64,000 nucleotides of DNA from Microvirga sp. TS319 (GCF_041276405.1 NZ_JBGGGT010000001.1:1161501-1225500), one strand, 5' to 3'; counted from the stretch's first letter, positions 26,721 to 36,889 are shown. Program-made: numbers and translations. The notes: generated by a model from the sequence alone, not told the origin.

Positions 26721-27164
26721 CTATTGCCCTGAAGGTACGACAGCGGTTGCCTCAATTTCGACGAGTGCTTTCCGTTCCACCAGCCGCACGACTTGGACCA
26801 GAGCCATCGCCGGGTAATGCGCTCCAAAGACAGCCTGGTAGGCCCGACCCAGGTCACGCTGGTTGGCTAGATAATCATCGATATCGACCACATACCAGGT
26901 AAGCCGGATGAGATGCTGGGGCTTTGCTCCGCCCTCCGCGAGGATGGCACGGATGTTCTCCAACACTTGGCGCACCTGCGCGACGAGGCCTTCAGGGAAC
27001 TCGCCAGCCTCGTTCCAACCGACAACTCCGCCGGTAACGACAATCCGCCCCTCTGCCATCATTCCGTTCGAATAGCCCTTGGGAACCGGCCAGTTCTTCG
27101 GCTGCAGAATCTCGACCCCATTGTCCGGGGCCGACGTGATGGGAGAGCCTCTAGAGGCCGTCAT
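26721..27164 (-). CDS. RidA (YjgF/YER057c/UK114) family protein
   Basis: A 147-residue protein of the RidA family, with YSNGMMAEGRIVVTGGVVGW at the front and the C-terminal VVRLVERKALVEIEA containing the Arg that binds imine or enamine carboxylates in RidA. It overlaps the thioesterase stop by four bases and is the last gene of the aromatic operon. An enamine or imine hydrolase here makes sense if the pathway passes through an amino- or imino-cyclohexene-carbonyl-CoA, as in anthranilate breakdown; that role is an inference. AGGAGA is seven bases before ATG 27164, preferred over ATG 27170. Confidence 0.85.
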   Translation of the reverse strand: MTASRGSPITSAPDNGVEILQPKNWPVPKGYSNGMMAEGRIVVTGGVVGWNEAGEFPEGLVAQVRQVLENIRAILAEGGAKPQHLIRLTWYVVDIDDYLANQRDLGRAYQAVFGAHYPAMALVQVVRLVERKALVEIEATAVVPSGQ

Positions 27165-27634
27165 GGGCATTTCTCCTGATAGAGTTCCAAGGCTGCGCGA
27201 ATATCGTCGGGGAGCGGAATAGATCGATGGGTTTCTAGCGACGTTGCGACAATGACGAGTTCCGCCAGAAGCACCGGCTCGGATCCGCGCGAGGCATGGA
27301 TACGAAGCCTGAAGGATGAGCGTCCGATATCACGAACCACGACTGCAAAGTCCAGCTCATCTCCCATGAAGCCGGGCTTTGCAAACTCTGCATTGGCGTT
27401 CACATATCCCAGCCCGACCCTGCGCCTGCCGATCACTTCATGATAGTCGATTTGCAGTTCCTGGCAGAACCAGTCCTCAATGACGCCATTGAGGATGTCG
27501 AAATAGCGCGCAAAATAGACTATCCCGGCCGGATCACAGTGAGAAAACCGAATGGGAACGGTGGTGCGCCAAACCGTTTCGCCAAGCGCCGGATCCTGGA
27601 GTTTCGGCAAGCGGCTATCCAATGGGCTATCCAT
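27161..27634 (-). CDS. Acyl-CoA thioesterase, 4-hydroxybenzoyl-CoA thioesterase type
   Basis: A 157-residue hotdog-fold thioesterase. The active-site segment [19 protein letters not shown] carries the Asp and Tyr/Phe pattern of 4-hydroxybenzoyl-CoA thioesterase. It could release CoA from dead-end or final acyl-CoA intermediates of the pathway. Its start overlaps the acyl-CoA dehydrogenase stop by eight bases and its stop overlaps the RidA start by four. A longer form starting at 27676 would lie entirely over the upstream gene's end. Confidence 0.83.
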   Translation of the reverse strand: MDSPLDSRLPKLQDPALGETVWRTTVPIRFSHCDPAGIVYFARYFDILNGVIEDWFCQELQIDYHEVIGRRRVGLGYVNANAEFAKPGFMGDELDFAVVVRDIGRSSFRLRIHASRGSEPVLLAELVIVATSLETHRSIPLPDDIRAALELYQEKCP

Positions 27635-28841
27635 GCCGCACTCTGGTTGTAAGCGGGGTGCCAGAAACGGATCCATCGAGCGCTTTCAGAAGTTCGCGCG
27701 CGATCACGACCTTCTGCACTTCCGTTGCGCCCTCATAGATGCGCAGCGCGCGATTCTCACGGTAGAGCTCCTCGACCTTCACGCCCTTGGTGACCCCAAG
27801 GCCCCCGAAGATCTGGACGGCTTTGTCGATGACACTTTGAGCAGCCTCGGTAGCGTGCATCTTGGCCATCGCCGCCTCCCGCGTCACCCGAGGCGCGCCC
27901 TGGTCCTTCGTCCACGCCGCGCGGTAGACGAGGAGCGCTGCGGTATCGACATTTGTCGCCATATCCGCCAAGGCCGCCTGCGTCATCTGGAGATCAGCCA
28001 GGGGGGCCCCGAAAAGGTGACGCGACGATGCGTGACGCAAGGCCTCATCCAAGGCTCGCCGGGCAAATCCGAGCGATGCGGCTCCCACGGTCGCACGAAA
28101 AACGTCCAGGGTTGCCATGGCGACCTTGAACCCTTCTCCCGGAGCACCGATCCGTTTCGTCAAGGGGATCCTGCAACCTTCGAAACGCAGCGTTGCGAGC
28201 GGGTGCGGCGCGATTACATCGATACGCTCTTCGATGCTCAAGCCGGGTGTGTCGGCATCGACCACATAGGCAGACAATCCCTTCGCACCCGGCGCCTCGC
28301 CGGACCGTGCGAACACGATATAGTAATCTGCAATTCCCCCGTTGGAGATCCACGTCTTCAGGCCATCGATCCGTACGTGATCGGGGCCATCCGGAGTAGC
28401 GGCGGTGCTCATGGCGGCGACGTCCGAGCCGGCCTCGGGCTCTGACAGAGCAAAGGCCGCGATGGCTTCGCCGCGAGCCACTTTCGGAAGGTATTGTCGC
28501 TTCACATCCTCGGAACCAAAAAGGCTGATGGGGCCGGAGCCGAGGCCTTGCATCGCGAAGGCGAAATCCGCAAGTCCGTCCTGGTAGGCCAGTGTCTCGC
28601 GCGACAGGCATAGCGTCCGCACGTCGAGGGTCGAAGAGAGGCCGCCATAGGTTTCCGGGACAACGGCCCTCAGCCATCCATCGCCGCCAAGCTTACGCAC
28701 GAGGCGCCGACACGATTCATCTACGTCGCTATGGTCGACGAGACCATGCGTTTCGGATTCGGCCCAACTTCTCAGCGCCTCTGCATAGCCGCGGTGACGA
28801 TCATCGAAGAAGGGCCATTTCAGGAAAGTGGTGTCGATCAT
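27627..28841 (-). CDS. Acyl-CoA dehydrogenase
   Basis: A 404-residue FAD enzyme of the acyl-CoA dehydrogenase family. The substrate/FAD motifs [15 protein letters not shown] and WISNGG are clear, and the C-terminal [34 protein letters not shown] contains the catalytic-base Glu. It should oxidise a ring-derived or dicarboxylic acyl-CoA during the beta-oxidation-like lower pathway. GGGAG is seven bases before ATG 28841, one base after the hydratase stop. Confidence 0.9.
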   Translation of the reverse strand: MIDTTFLKWPFFDDRHRGYAEALRSWAESETHGLVDHSDVDESCRRLVRKLGGDGWLRAVVPETYGGLSSTLDVRTLCLSRETLAYQDGLADFAFAMQGLGSGPISLFGSEDVKRQYLPKVARGEAIAAFALSEPEAGSDVAAMSTAATPDGPDHVRIDGLKTWISNGGIADYYIVFARSGEAPGAKGLSAYVVDADTPGLSIEERIDVIAPHPLATLRFEGCRIPLTKRIGAPGEGFKVAMATLDVFRATVGAASLGFARRALDEALRHASSRHLFGAPLADLQMTQAALADMATNVDTAALLVYRAAWTKDQGAPRVTREAAMAKMHATEAAQSVIDKAVQIFGGLGVTKGVKVEELYRENRALRIYEGATEVQKVVIARELLKALDGSVSGTPLTTRVRHG

Positions 28842-28842
28842 G

Positions 28843-29679
28843 TCAGTCTCCCTGGAAGACTGGTTTTTCCTTCGCCGCAAAGGCTCTGTAGGCGCGAGCG
28901 AAGTCCTCCGTCGTCATGCACAGGGCCTGCGCGACAGCTTCCGCCTCGATCGCCTCCTCTACGGACATTGCCCATTCCATCGCGAGCATACGTTTGGTCA
29001 TCGTGTTGGCATAAGTCGGCCCCGACCCGATCTCATGAGCCAAGGCCTTCGCTTCACGGAGCAAGTCCGCCTCGTCGATAATACGGCTGAAAAACCCCCA
29101 GCGCTCGCCCTCCTCAGCCTTCATGAAACGGCCCGTATAGAGAAGCTCCGAGGCCCGGCCCTGTCCGATCAGACGTGGCAGGATGGCACAGGCGCCCATA
29201 TCGCAGCCGGCGAGCCCGACCTTGTTGAAAAGGAAAGCGACCTTCGCGCTTGGTGCCGCGAGCCGTAAATCGGATGCCATGGCGACGATGGCCCCCGCAC
29301 CGGCGCAGATCCCCTCGACAGCCGCGATCACCGGCTGGGGAGCCGCGCGCATGGCTTTCACCAACTCGCCGGTCATGCGCGTGAAGGCCGTCAGGCCTTT
29401 CGTATCCATCCCGACCAACGGGCCGATGATCTCGTGCACGTCGCCACCGGAGGAGAAGTTGCCGCCGGCCCCCGTTACGACGATAGCTTTGACGCTATCG
29501 TCCTTGGTACAGGCCTGAAAGAAGTCTGTCAGTTCGCGATAGCTTTCGAACGTCAGGGGGTTCTTCCTGTCGGGGCGGTTGAATGTCACCGTCGCGATCG
29601 GACCTTCGACCGACAGAAGAAAGTGACGGGGCGTATACTCGACCAGGGGCAGCCTGACTGGATTGGCGAACTGCGTCAC
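28843..29679 (-). CDS. Enoyl-CoA hydratase/isomerase family protein
   Basis: A 278-residue crotonase-fold enzyme. The CoA/oxyanion segment [15 protein letters not shown] and [20 protein letters not shown] are present. In the family such proteins hydrate enoyl-CoAs or open rings; here it probably acts on a cyclohexene-carbonyl-CoA intermediate. The start is GTG at 29679, following GGGAGAGG and overlapping the MarR stop by four bases (GTGA). The much longer open frame up to 30087 is only the shadow of the MarR gene. Confidence 0.87.
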   Translation of the reverse strand: MTQFANPVRLPLVEYTPRHFLLSVEGPIATVTFNRPDRKNPLTFESYRELTDFFQACTKDDSVKAIVVTGAGGNFSSGGDVHEIIGPLVGMDTKGLTAFTRMTGELVKAMRAAPQPVIAAVEGICAGAGAIVAMASDLRLAAPSAKVAFLFNKVGLAGCDMGACAILPRLIGQGRASELLYTGRFMKAEEGERWGFFSRIIDEADLLREAKALAHEIGSGPTYANTMTKRMLAMEWAMSVEEAIEAEAVAQALCMTTEDFARAYRAFAAKEKPVFQGD

Positions 29680-30185
29680 GGAACCTCTCCCACGATGACA
29701 TTTCTGGCGGAAAGTTTTGTCTTGGCGAGCAGGCGCATCAGATCCTTCTGCTCCCGCTGCGTGAGGCCTCCGAAGATCTCGGCGATCCACGCCTCGTGCT
29801 CTGCAGCCATCGCGCGGAACTCCGCCCGGCCGGCCGACGTCAGGTTGATGATCTGAGCCCTCCGGTCTGTTGCGGAGACGCGGCGTTCGAGATGCCCGGA
29901 GGCAACGAGCCGGTCGACCAAGCTGGTGAGGTTGCCGTTCGACACCATCATCCGCTTCGAGAGGTCCGAGAGCGTCATCCCCTCCGGAGCCTTGTCGAGC
30001 TGAGCCATCAGATCGAAGCGGGGAAGTGTCACGTCGAACCGGTCGCGCAGACGACGACGGACCTCGCCTTCGATCAGCGTGGAGCACGTCAAGAGCCGTA
30101 GCCAGAGCCGAAGCTCGTCACGGTGGTCGTCCGGCATCTCGATGGCTTTCGTCTCGGCATCGAGCGGGATCGTCTGATGGGTCAT
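29676..30185 (-). CDS. MarR-family transcriptional regulator
   Basis: A 169-residue winged-helix regulator: [66 protein letters not shown] is split as helix-turn-helix plus wing (about residues 55-120). Unusually it is the third gene of a tightly packed catabolic operon, one base after the SDR and four bases overlapping the hydratase. MarR regulators of aromatic-CoA pathways often respond to the CoA ester. A 20-bp inverted repeat in the two main promoters of this locus is a likely target. Confidence 0.88.
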   Translation of the reverse strand: MTHQTIPLDAETKAIEMPDDHRDELRLWLRLLTCSTLIEGEVRRRLRDRFDVTLPRFDLMAQLDKAPEGMTLSDLSKRMMVSNGNLTSLVDRLVASGHLERRVSATDRRAQIINLTSAGRAEFRAMAAEHEAWIAEIFGGLTQREQKDLMRLLAKTKLSARNVIVGEVP

Positions 30186-30186
30186 T

Positions 30187-30954
30187 TCAAATCTCTCCCC
30201 CAGCCACGGCGATGGCTTGGCCTGTCACGGAGCGAGCGCCCTCTCCACACAGCCACAAGACTGCATCGGCAATCTCCACCGGATCGATCAGTCTTTGCTG
30301 AGGATTGTGCTTTACCAGGTCGCTCAAAGCCTGTTCGCGGTCTCTGCCGGTCTTCGCCACGATGCGATCGAGGCTGTCGGCGACGAGATCCGTATCGGTG
30401 AAGCCGGGACAGACGGCATTGACAGTCACGCCTGTCGTGGCCGTTTCTAGTGCAAGCGCTCGTATGAAGCCGATCACCGCGTGCTTCGCCGCACAATAGG
30501 CGCTTACATAAGGGTATCCTTTCAGACCCGCCGTCGAAGCCACTGCCACGATGCGCCCGAACCGCCGCTCGATCATGGAACCGAGGACGGCATGCGTGAC
30601 ATTGGTCACGCCGAGCAAATTGACGTCCAGCATCTGTCTGAACACATCGGGAGTGGACTTCAGGAACGGAGCCGAAACCGCCGATCCGGCATTGGCGATC
30701 ATGATATCGACGGGGCCATGCCCGGAAATCGCGGCCTGAACGGCAGATCGAGCGACATCCGGATCGGTGACGTCGGCGGCAAAGGCAGCGTGAGCGTCAC
30801 CTTCTGCAACGGCGCGATCCAGCGTCGCCTGATTCCGACCAAGGATGGTGACTTTGGCGCCTTCCCGCGCAAGCGCCTTGGCAATAGCTCGACCGATGCC
30901 GCGCCCACCGCCCGTGACAATCGCGTGACGGCCCTGAAGTGGGTTCATGTTCAT
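30187..30954 (-). CDS. SDR-family oxidoreductase (3-hydroxyacyl-CoA dehydrogenase-like)
   Basis: A 255-residue NAD(P)-dependent short-chain dehydrogenase. It has the cofactor motif TGGGRGIG (about 15-22), the NAG motif (IANAGSAVS), a catalytic Ser in VASTAG and the YCAAK active-site Tyr and Lys. By context it oxidises or reduces a hydroxy/oxo ring intermediate bound to CoA. It starts one base after the monooxygenase/reductase stop. Confidence 0.88.
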   Translation of the reverse strand: MNMNPLQGRHAIVTGGGRGIGRAIAKALAREGAKVTILGRNQATLDRAVAEGDAHAAFAADVTDPDVARSAVQAAISGHGPVDIMIANAGSAVSAPFLKSTPDVFRQMLDVNLLGVTNVTHAVLGSMIERRFGRIVAVASTAGLKGYPYVSAYCAAKHAVIGFIRALALETATTGVTVNAVCPGFTDTDLVADSLDRIVAKTGRDREQALSDLVKHNPQQRLIDPVEIADAVLWLCGEGARSVTGQAIAVAGGEI

Positions 30955-30955
30955 A

Positions 30956-33310
30956 TCATTCCGCGGCGAGGGGCTTCCCGCCGGCCTCCATCTTCAATTC
31001 GGCTCGGGTCTTCGGCTTGGCCTTGATCCTCAGCTCATCCAGGTCCTGCCGATCGCGAATGCTGTTGCGGAAGATCTGGTCCCTCCCGGCGAGGTATTGC
31101 GGCGGGCAGAATGTGTCCTTCGCGCCGTACCACGCGGCCGCCTTCATGGTGAAGAACGGGTCCGTCAGATGGGGACGTGCCAGCGCGACCAGATCGGCCC
31201 GTCCTGCCGCCAGGATGGTGTTGACCTGATCGCCTGTCGTGATGTTGCCGACGCACATGGTGGCGACCTGCGCCTCATTGCGCACCTGATCGGAGAAAGG
31301 CGTCTGGAACATGCGCCCATAGATCGGCCGCGCCTCCCGCACAGTTTGCCCCGCTGAGACATCGACGAGGTCGACACCATGCTCGGCAAAGGCGCGCGCG
31401 ATCTCGACAGCATCTGCGCCTGTAATGCCACCCTCGGCCCAGTCGGTCGCGGAAATGCGGACCGACATGGGCTTGTGCGCCGGCCAGACCTCTCGCATGG
31501 CATCAAAGACTTCCAGCGGATAGCGCAGGCGGTTCACCAGGGAGCCGCCATACTCATCCGTGCGTCGATTGGTGAGCGGAGAGATGAAGCTCGCCAGCAG
31601 GTAGCCGTGGGCGCAATGGAGCTCGAGCATGTCGAAACCTGCCCGGTCGCCTCTCCTCGTCGCATCGACGAACTGAGTCTTGATGACGTCCATGTCGGCG
31701 CGGGTCAGCTCTCGCGGGACCTGGCTGTCCGGAAAATACGGAATCGGAGAGGCCGAGCAGATATCCCAAGCCCCGCTCTCGAGGGGGCGGTCGATTCCTT
31801 CCCACATGAGCTTCGTGGCGCCCTTGCGACCTGCGTGCCCAAGCTGCAGACAGAACTTGGCGGCGGAATTGCCATGGACGAAGTCGACGACGCGTTTCCA
31901 GGCGGCCTCCTGATCATCGTTCCACAAACCTGCGCAGCCGAGGGTGATACGAGATTCCGGCGAGACGCATGTCATCTCAGTGAAGATCAGCCCCGCACCT
32001 CCCGTCGCGCGCGAGCCGTAGTGAACGAGGTGCCAGTCGCCAGGAATGCCATCTTCGGCCGAATACATATCCATCGGAGAGACGACCACGCGATTTTCGA
32101 GGATCATGTCACGAAGCCGGAACGGCTGGAACATCGGCACGCTCGGTTTCTCGACCGATACGTCGAAACCCTTTCTCCTCACCTGCTGCGCGAATGTGCG
32201 ATCCACGGCAGCCACGAAATCCGGCGCGCGCAGACGCAGGTTGTCGTAAGTGATCGCTTTGGCGCGGGTCATCACCCCGAAGGCGAACTGCACCGGTTCG
32301 AAGTCCCAGAAGCGGGCGACATGCTCGAACCAGACGAGGGACACATCGGCGGCGTGCTGGGTCTTCTCGACCTCCTCGCGCCGACCGGTTTCGTAGAACG
32401 ACAAGGCCCGTTCGACATTCGAGTCACGGCGGAAGGCTTCGTAAAGAGCGATGGCGTCCTCCATGGCGAGCTTGGTGCCCGACCCGATGGAGAAGTGGGC
32501 CGAGCCCTTCGCATCGCCGATCAGGACCTTGTTCCCCAAGACCCAGCGCTTGTTGCGGATCATCGGGAAATTGCGCCACAGGGAACGATTGGTGAGAATC
32601 TTGTGCCCGTTCAGGAACCAGCCGAAGATCTGCTCCATGAGGGCCGCGGATTCCTCCTCCGTTTTCTGCCCGAGCCCGGCGCGGTCGAACGTTTCGGGAT
32701 CCGTCTCGAAAACCCAGGTGGAACGGTCAGCCTCGTACTGGTAGGCATGGGCGATGAACGGTCCCCATTCAGTCTCCTGGAAGATGAAGGTGAAGGCGTC
32801 GAGCGGCCTGGTCGATCCCATCCAGGCGAACTTGTTGGGCCTCAGATCCACCTCAGGCTGGAAGTGATCGGCATAGCGCTCCCGGAAGCGGCTGTTGATG
32901 CCATCGGCGACGACAACGAGGTCCGCATCGGCGAACAGGCTCTCGTCGTCGACATCCACCTGATAGAGCAGCCTGACGCCGAGCTCCTCTGCGCGATCCT
33001 GCAGGATCAGCAGCAGCGTGCGGCGCGAGCAGCCGCAAAACCCGTTACCCCCGATGCGGTGCTCGGTCCCCTTGAAATGGATTGCGATATCGTCCCAATA
33101 GGCAAACTCGCGCGTGATCCTCTGATAGCTCGGCAGATCGTATTTCTCGAAACCGTCGAGGGTCGCATCGGAAAAGACCACGCCGAATCCGAAGGTATCG
33201 TCCGCGCGATTGCGCTCATAGACCGTGATATCCGCTCCCGGCTGGAGCTTCTTCATCAGAATGGCGAAATAGAGACCCGCAGGCCCCCCGCCGATGATCG
33301 CCGTTTTCAT
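30956..33310 (-). CDS. Bifunctional aryl-CoA monooxygenase/reductase (2-aminobenzoyl-CoA or salicylyl-CoA type)
   Basis: A 784-residue two-domain flavoenzyme. Residues 1 to about 385 form a group A FAD monooxygenase ([15 protein letters not shown] dinucleotide fold; [17 protein letters not shown] second FAD motif). Residues of about 395-760 form an Old Yellow Enzyme-type NADH:flavin reductase ([35 protein letters not shown]). This exact fusion is known from 2-aminobenzoyl-CoA monooxygenase/reductase of Azoarcus evansii and salicylyl-CoA 5-hydroxylase. It would hydroxylate and dearomatise the aryl-CoA. It heads the operon, and its promoter carries the 20-bp inverted repeat at 33339. Confidence 0.88.
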   Translation of the reverse strand: MKTAIIGGGPAGLYFAILMKKLQPGADITVYERNRADDTFGFGVVFSDATLDGFEKYDLPSYQRITREFAYWDDIAIHFKGTEHRIGGNGFCGCSRRTLLLILQDRAEELGVRLLYQVDVDDESLFADADLVVVADGINSRFRERYADHFQPEVDLRPNKFAWMGSTRPLDAFTFIFQETEWGPFIAHAYQYEADRSTWVFETDPETFDRAGLGQKTEEESAALMEQIFGWFLNGHKILTNRSLWRNFPMIRNKRWVLGNKVLIGDAKGSAHFSIGSGTKLAMEDAIALYEAFRRDSNVERALSFYETGRREEVEKTQHAADVSLVWFEHVARFWDFEPVQFAFGVMTRAKAITYDNLRLRAPDFVAAVDRTFAQQVRRKGFDVSVEKPSVPMFQPFRLRDMILENRVVVSPMDMYSAEDGIPGDWHLVHYGSRATGGAGLIFTEMTCVSPESRITLGCAGLWNDDQEAAWKRVVDFVHGNSAAKFCLQLGHAGRKGATKLMWEGIDRPLESGAWDICSASPIPYFPDSQVPRELTRADMDVIKTQFVDATRRGDRAGFDMLELHCAHGYLLASFISPLTNRRTDEYGGSLVNRLRYPLEVFDAMREVWPAHKPMSVRISATDWAEGGITGADAVEIARAFAEHGVDLVDVSAGQTVREARPIYGRMFQTPFSDQVRNEAQVATMCVGNITTGDQVNTILAAGRADLVALARPHLTDPFFTMKAAAWYGAKDTFCPPQYLAGRDQIFRNSIRDRQDLDELRIKAKPKTRAELKMEAGGKPLAAE

Positions 33311-33338
33311 GCGAAGACGTCTCCAAGGGAAGATGGAT

Positions 33339-33358
33339 TTATTTTAAGCATAAAATAA
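33339..33358. promoter_or_regulatory. 20-bp inverted repeat, candidate MarR operator, copy 1
   Basis: TTATTTTA, AGCA, TAAAATAA: exact 8-bp arms 29 bases upstream of the monooxygenase/reductase start. A near-identical sequence occurs at 35373 between the ligase and transporter genes. Shared sequence in both control regions of one locus is what a pathway-specific operator looks like. Confidence 0.65.
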
Positions 33359-33463
33359 TTGCGAGGCAACTCCGGATCGGGATAAACCCGATGGACGGTG
33401 CCGAATTGAACGTTTGCGCTACCATTGTTCCTTCTAGGAACCATGGTGAAGTCGTGTTCATGT

Positions 33464-33479
33464 TCAGACGCTTGTCTGA
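33464..33479. other. Small inverted repeat after the ligase gene
   Basis: TCAGAC-GCTT-GTCTGA, a 6-bp perfect stem with four-base loop, in the 234-base gap between the ligase stop and the monooxygenase/reductase start. It could be a weak terminator for the ligase transcript or a second protein-binding site. No gene is visible in the gap. Confidence 0.35.
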
Positions 33480-33544
33480 CGCGTCGTCACTATGACCCGG
33501 ATAGGAGAACATGAGAGACGGCCCTCCCGCTCGGCCTGATCCCC

Positions 33545-35188
33545 TCACGAGATAATGGTCTCGTGGGATTGCTGCGCGGCCAACTGGCGAAGCTGGAACC
33601 GCTGGAGCTTCCCGGTCTGCGTACGGGGAAGGGCATCGACGTATTCGATGAGGCGCGGATATTTGTAAGGCGCGATCTCCGCCTTCACGTGATCCTGCAG
33701 CGCCTTCGTCAGTTCGGCGCTTGGCCTGGCGTCGGAGCGCAGGACCACATAGGCCTTCACGACAGCTCCACGCCCGTCGTCGGGAGCCCCGACAACGCCG
33801 CATTCGGCGATCGCCGGATGGGTGAGGAGCGCCGCCTCGACCTCTGGCCCCGCGATGTTGTAGCCCGCCGAGATGATCATGTCGTCGGAGCGAGCCTGGT
33901 ACCAGAAGAAGCCATCCTCATCCATGAGGTAGGTGTCGCCGGTGACGTTCCACCCATTCTGCACATATTTGCGCTGCCGCTCGTCGGCGAGATATCGGCA
34001 CCCGGTCGGACCCCGGACCGCGAGGCGGCCGATGCTGCCGGGAGGAAGGGGGCGCCCCTCATCGTCGATGATCCTCGCCTCGTAACCGGGAACAGGCCTT
34101 CCGGTTGCGCCCGGGCGGATCTCCTCCTCCGTCGCGGCGATGAAGATGTGGAGCATCTCCGTCGCGCCGATCCCGTCCATCAGCTTGAGGCCCGTTGCAT
34201 TCCTCCAGCTGTCGAATGTGTCCTTGGGGAGCGGCTCTCCCGCGGACACGCATCTCCGCAGCGAAGAGAAATCGTGGTTTTCCAACTTGGCCAGCATGGC
34301 GCGATAGGCGGTCGGCGCCGTGAAGCAGATCGTGGCCCCATATTGCGCGATCGCCGGAAGGAGATCATCGGGCCCCGCCCTTTCCAGAAGAACCGTCGAG
34401 GCCCCTACCCTCATGGGAAACAGGACGAGCCCGCCGAGCCCGAAGGTGAAGGCCAGGGGCGGCGAGCCGATGAAGCGGTCGGTCGGCTCGGGGCGAAGCA
34501 CGTTGCCGGAATAGGCATCGCAGATCGCCAGCATGTCCCGATGGACATGCATGGTGCCCTTCGGCTCGCCGGTCGTACCGGACGTGAAGGCGATGAGGCA
34601 CACATCGTCCGCCGCCGTGTCGACCGCATCGAATTCGGGCGAAGCCTCGGCGATCAGCGCCTCGAGCCCGTCGGGCCGGTCCGAACCCCAATACGCCACA
34701 TGCCGCAGTTCCGGCGCCATGACCCTCGCCCGCTCCATCTCGTCCGAGAGGCGATGATCGCACAGCGCGATGCCGATCCCGGCCTTGTTCAGCGGAAAGG
34801 CGATTTCCCTGGCGCGCAGCAACGGCATCGTGGCGACGACCACGCCGCCCGCCTTCAGCACGGCCAGATAGGCTGCAACCATCATCGGGTTGTTGGCGGA
34901 GCGGAGCAGAACACGATTGCCCGGCACGAGGCCGAACCGGTGCACGAGGACGTTGCAGATCCGGTTCACGCGCTCCTGGAGTTCGCGGTAGGTGAGCGTC
35001 TCGGCAGGGCTGATGAGACAGGGCTCATTGCCCCTGCCCTCATCGACCCATCGGTCGAGGAAGGCCACGGCGCAGTTGAGCCGTTCCGGATACTGAAGCT
35101 CCGGACGGTTCAGCAGGAAAGCCGGCCATTGATCCCGCGGCGGAAGATTGTCCCGTGTGAAGGTATCGACATGTGCCGTGTGCGCCAT
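33545..35188 (-). CDS. Benzoate-CoA ligase family protein (probable 2-aminobenzoate-CoA ligase)
   Basis: A 547-residue adenylate-forming ligase. The AMP-binding motif is TSGTTGEPKGTM, followed by the GIGATEMLHIF motif of the benzoate-CoA ligase subfamily and GDTYLMDEDGFFWYQARSDDMI; the C-terminal acyl-transfer Lys lies in PRTQTGKLQRF. It would activate an aromatic acid with ATP and CoA in the cytosol. Pairing with the monooxygenase/reductase points to anthranilate as substrate. GAGGAAAC eight bases before ATG 35188 sets the start; the open frame extends further but without a site. Confidence 0.88.
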   Translation of the reverse strand: MAHTAHVDTFTRDNLPPRDQWPAFLLNRPELQYPERLNCAVAFLDRWVDEGRGNEPCLISPAETLTYRELQERVNRICNVLVHRFGLVPGNRVLLRSANNPMMVAAYLAVLKAGGVVVATMPLLRAREIAFPLNKAGIGIALCDHRLSDEMERARVMAPELRHVAYWGSDRPDGLEALIAEASPEFDAVDTAADDVCLIAFTSGTTGEPKGTMHVHRDMLAICDAYSGNVLRPEPTDRFIGSPPLAFTFGLGGLVLFPMRVGASTVLLERAGPDDLLPAIAQYGATICFTAPTAYRAMLAKLENHDFSSLRRCVSAGEPLPKDTFDSWRNATGLKLMDGIGATEMLHIFIAATEEEIRPGATGRPVPGYEARIIDDEGRPLPPGSIGRLAVRGPTGCRYLADERQRKYVQNGWNVTGDTYLMDEDGFFWYQARSDDMIISAGYNIAGPEVEAALLTHPAIAECGVVGAPDDGRGAVVKAYVVLRSDARPSAELTKALQDHVKAEIAPYKYPRLIEYVDALPRTQTGKLQRFQLRQLAAQQSHETIIS

Positions 35189-35372
35189 CGTTGTGTTTCC
35201 TCTGGTTCCGCCTGACAGACGACGAACCGCGAGGAGTGATGTGGCTGGAATCGACCTCTTTCGGGACAATGCGCAGCTTCACAATCACCAGAGCCTCGGC
35301 CGGGGTCCGCCGTTCAAGCCCCTCCTGCCACCTGCTTGTTGACCGAAGAATTCGGGTGGCTCTATTGCCGAT

Positions 35373-35392
35373 TTATTTAAAGCCTAAAATAT
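35373..35392. promoter_or_regulatory. 20-bp inverted repeat, candidate MarR operator, copy 2
   Basis: TTATTTAA, AGCC, TAAAATAT, matching the site at 33339 at 17 of 20 positions. It lies in the 383-base divergent region between the ligase gene (minus) and the transporter operon (plus), so one site could serve both. The rest of that region has no gene. Confidence 0.6.
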
Positions 35393-35571
35393 TTCTTGGC
35401 AATCCCGGAGATCGAATCTAACATTCCTTCATTGTCGAAAACGGAGTATTCGACAGGGGCGTTTTACGGCAGTATAGCGCCGACCTTCCGTCGAGGCGTC
35501 TGAACGTCCCGTCGGGAACAACGATGCAGCACGGCAAACGTGCGCAGGGAACAGCGACTCGGGAGACCATG

Positions 35572-36747
35572 ATGAACGTGACGATCAAGACCCTTGGCCT
35601 GGCAGCGGCCGTGACACTGGCGGCGGCTCCGGCCATGGCGCAGGAGAAGCTGAAGATCGGCCTGCTCCTGACCCTCTCCGGCCCTTCGGCCGTTCTCGGG
35701 CAGCATGCGCGGGACGGATTCCAGCTCGCCGTGAAGGATCATGGCGGCAAGCTGGGTGGACGGGATGTCGAAGTGATCGTCGTCGACGACGAGCTGAAGC
35801 CCGATGTGGCGGTCACGAAGGTCAAAGGTCTTCTGGAGCGCGACAAGGTCGACTTCGTCGTCGGTCCGATCTTCTCGAACGTGGCGGTCGCCACCCACAA
35901 GCCGATCGTCGATTCGAAGACGTTCTACATCAGCGTGAACGCCGGCCCCTCGAATCTCGCCGGCAAGAGCTGCAATCCTTACTTCTTCGCCACCTCCTAC
36001 CAGAACGACCAGAACCACGAGGTCCTCGGCAAGGTGGCCCAGGACCGCGGCTACAAGAAAGTTTATCTGCTCGCTCCGAACTATCAGGCCGGCAAGGATG
36101 CCCTCGCGGGCTTCAAGCGCCACTACAAGGGCGAGATCGTCGAGGAATCCTATGTTCCTCTCAACACCCTGGATTTCCAGTCGGAGCTTGCGAAGATCGC
36201 TTCCATGCAGCCCGACGCGATCTTCACCTTCATGCCGGGCGGCATGGGCGTGAACCTCGTCAAGCAGTATCGCGCCGCAGGCCTTGCCGACCGCATTCCG
36301 TTCCTGTCCGCCTTCACGGTCGACGAGACCAACCTGCCCGCTCAGCAGGACGCCGCCATTGGCATGCTCAGCGGCTCGAACTGGGCTCCCAACATGGACA
36401 CCCCAGAAAACAAGAAGTTCGTCGCGGCCTATGAGGCGGCCTACAACACGGTGCCTGCCTCCTACGCCATGCACGCCTATGACGCCGCCCTTCTCATCGA
36501 CAGCGCCCTCAGGGCGACGGGCGGCAAGACCGATGACAAGGAAGCCCTGCGCGCAGCCCTCCAGAAGGCGGATTTCAAATCCCTGCGCGGTGACTTCAAG
36601 TTCGGAGTGAACGGCTTCCCGATCCAGGACTTCTATCTCGTGAAGGCCGCCAAGCGCCCGGACGGCAAGCTCGAGACGGAAGTGGTGGACAAGGTGTTCG
36701 ACGACTACACGGACGCCTATGCCAAGGAATGCGCCCCCACGAACTGA
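35572..36747 (+). CDS. Branched-chain-type ABC transporter, substrate-binding protein
   Basis: A 391-residue exported binding protein of the LivJ/LivK type (family 4). The signal peptide is about 1-24 (ending AMAQ). The mature start KLKIGLLLTLSGPSAVLGQHARDGFQLAV and GGRDVEVIVVDDELKP are typical. Members of this group next to aromatic-CoA genes often bind aromatic acids, so anthranilate or a related acid is a fair guess. Two ATGs (35569, 35572) follow GGGAG; spacing favours 35572. A stem-loop follows. Confidence 0.9.
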   Translation: MNVTIKTLGLAAAVTLAAAPAMAQEKLKIGLLLTLSGPSAVLGQHARDGFQLAVKDHGGKLGGRDVEVIVVDDELKPDVAVTKVKGLLERDKVDFVVGPIFSNVAVATHKPIVDSKTFYISVNAGPSNLAGKSCNPYFFATSYQNDQNHEVLGKVAQDRGYKKVYLLAPNYQAGKDALAGFKRHYKGEIVEESYVPLNTLDFQSELAKIASMQPDAIFTFMPGGMGVNLVKQYRAAGLADRIPFLSAFTVDETNLPAQQDAAIGMLSGSNWAPNMDTPENKKFVAAYEAAYNTVPASYAMHAYDAALLIDSALRATGGKTDDKEALRAALQKADFKSLRGDFKFGVNGFPIQDFYLVKAAKRPDGKLETEVVDKVFDDYTDAYAKECAPTN

Positions 36748-36763
36748 GGTGTGAAGAGATGGG

Positions 36764-36798
36764 CCTGTCTGCTCCCGGCACGGTCTCGGGCAGACAGG
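36764..36798 (+). terminator. Stem-loop between binding-protein and permease genes
   Basis: CCTGTCTGC and GCAGACAGG pair as a 9-bp stem, with CCCG/CGGG able to extend pairing inside the loop. It is 16 bases after the binding-protein stop and about 90 before the permease start, without a clear T run. Probably an mRNA-stabilising or attenuating hairpin. Confidence 0.55.
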
Positions 36799-36889
36799 TT
36801 CCCGCCTTTCACCGCATGAGCGTTCCTCTCTTGCGTGAGTGCCCGGGCGGGCACTCGCCCGATCCAGGCCTGCTGCCGATGATGTGCCT

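Noticed and set aside
29680..30087. N-terminal extension of the enoyl-CoA hydratase
   Set aside because: It lies over the MarR gene in another frame; the GTG at 29679 with its strong ribosome site is the real start.
31379..33358. 659-codon plus-strand frame
   Set aside because: Antisense shadow of the bifunctional monooxygenase/reductase, which is far better supported.
33563..35215. 550-codon plus-strand frame
   Set aside because: Antisense shadow of the CoA ligase gene; no motifs and no ribosome site.
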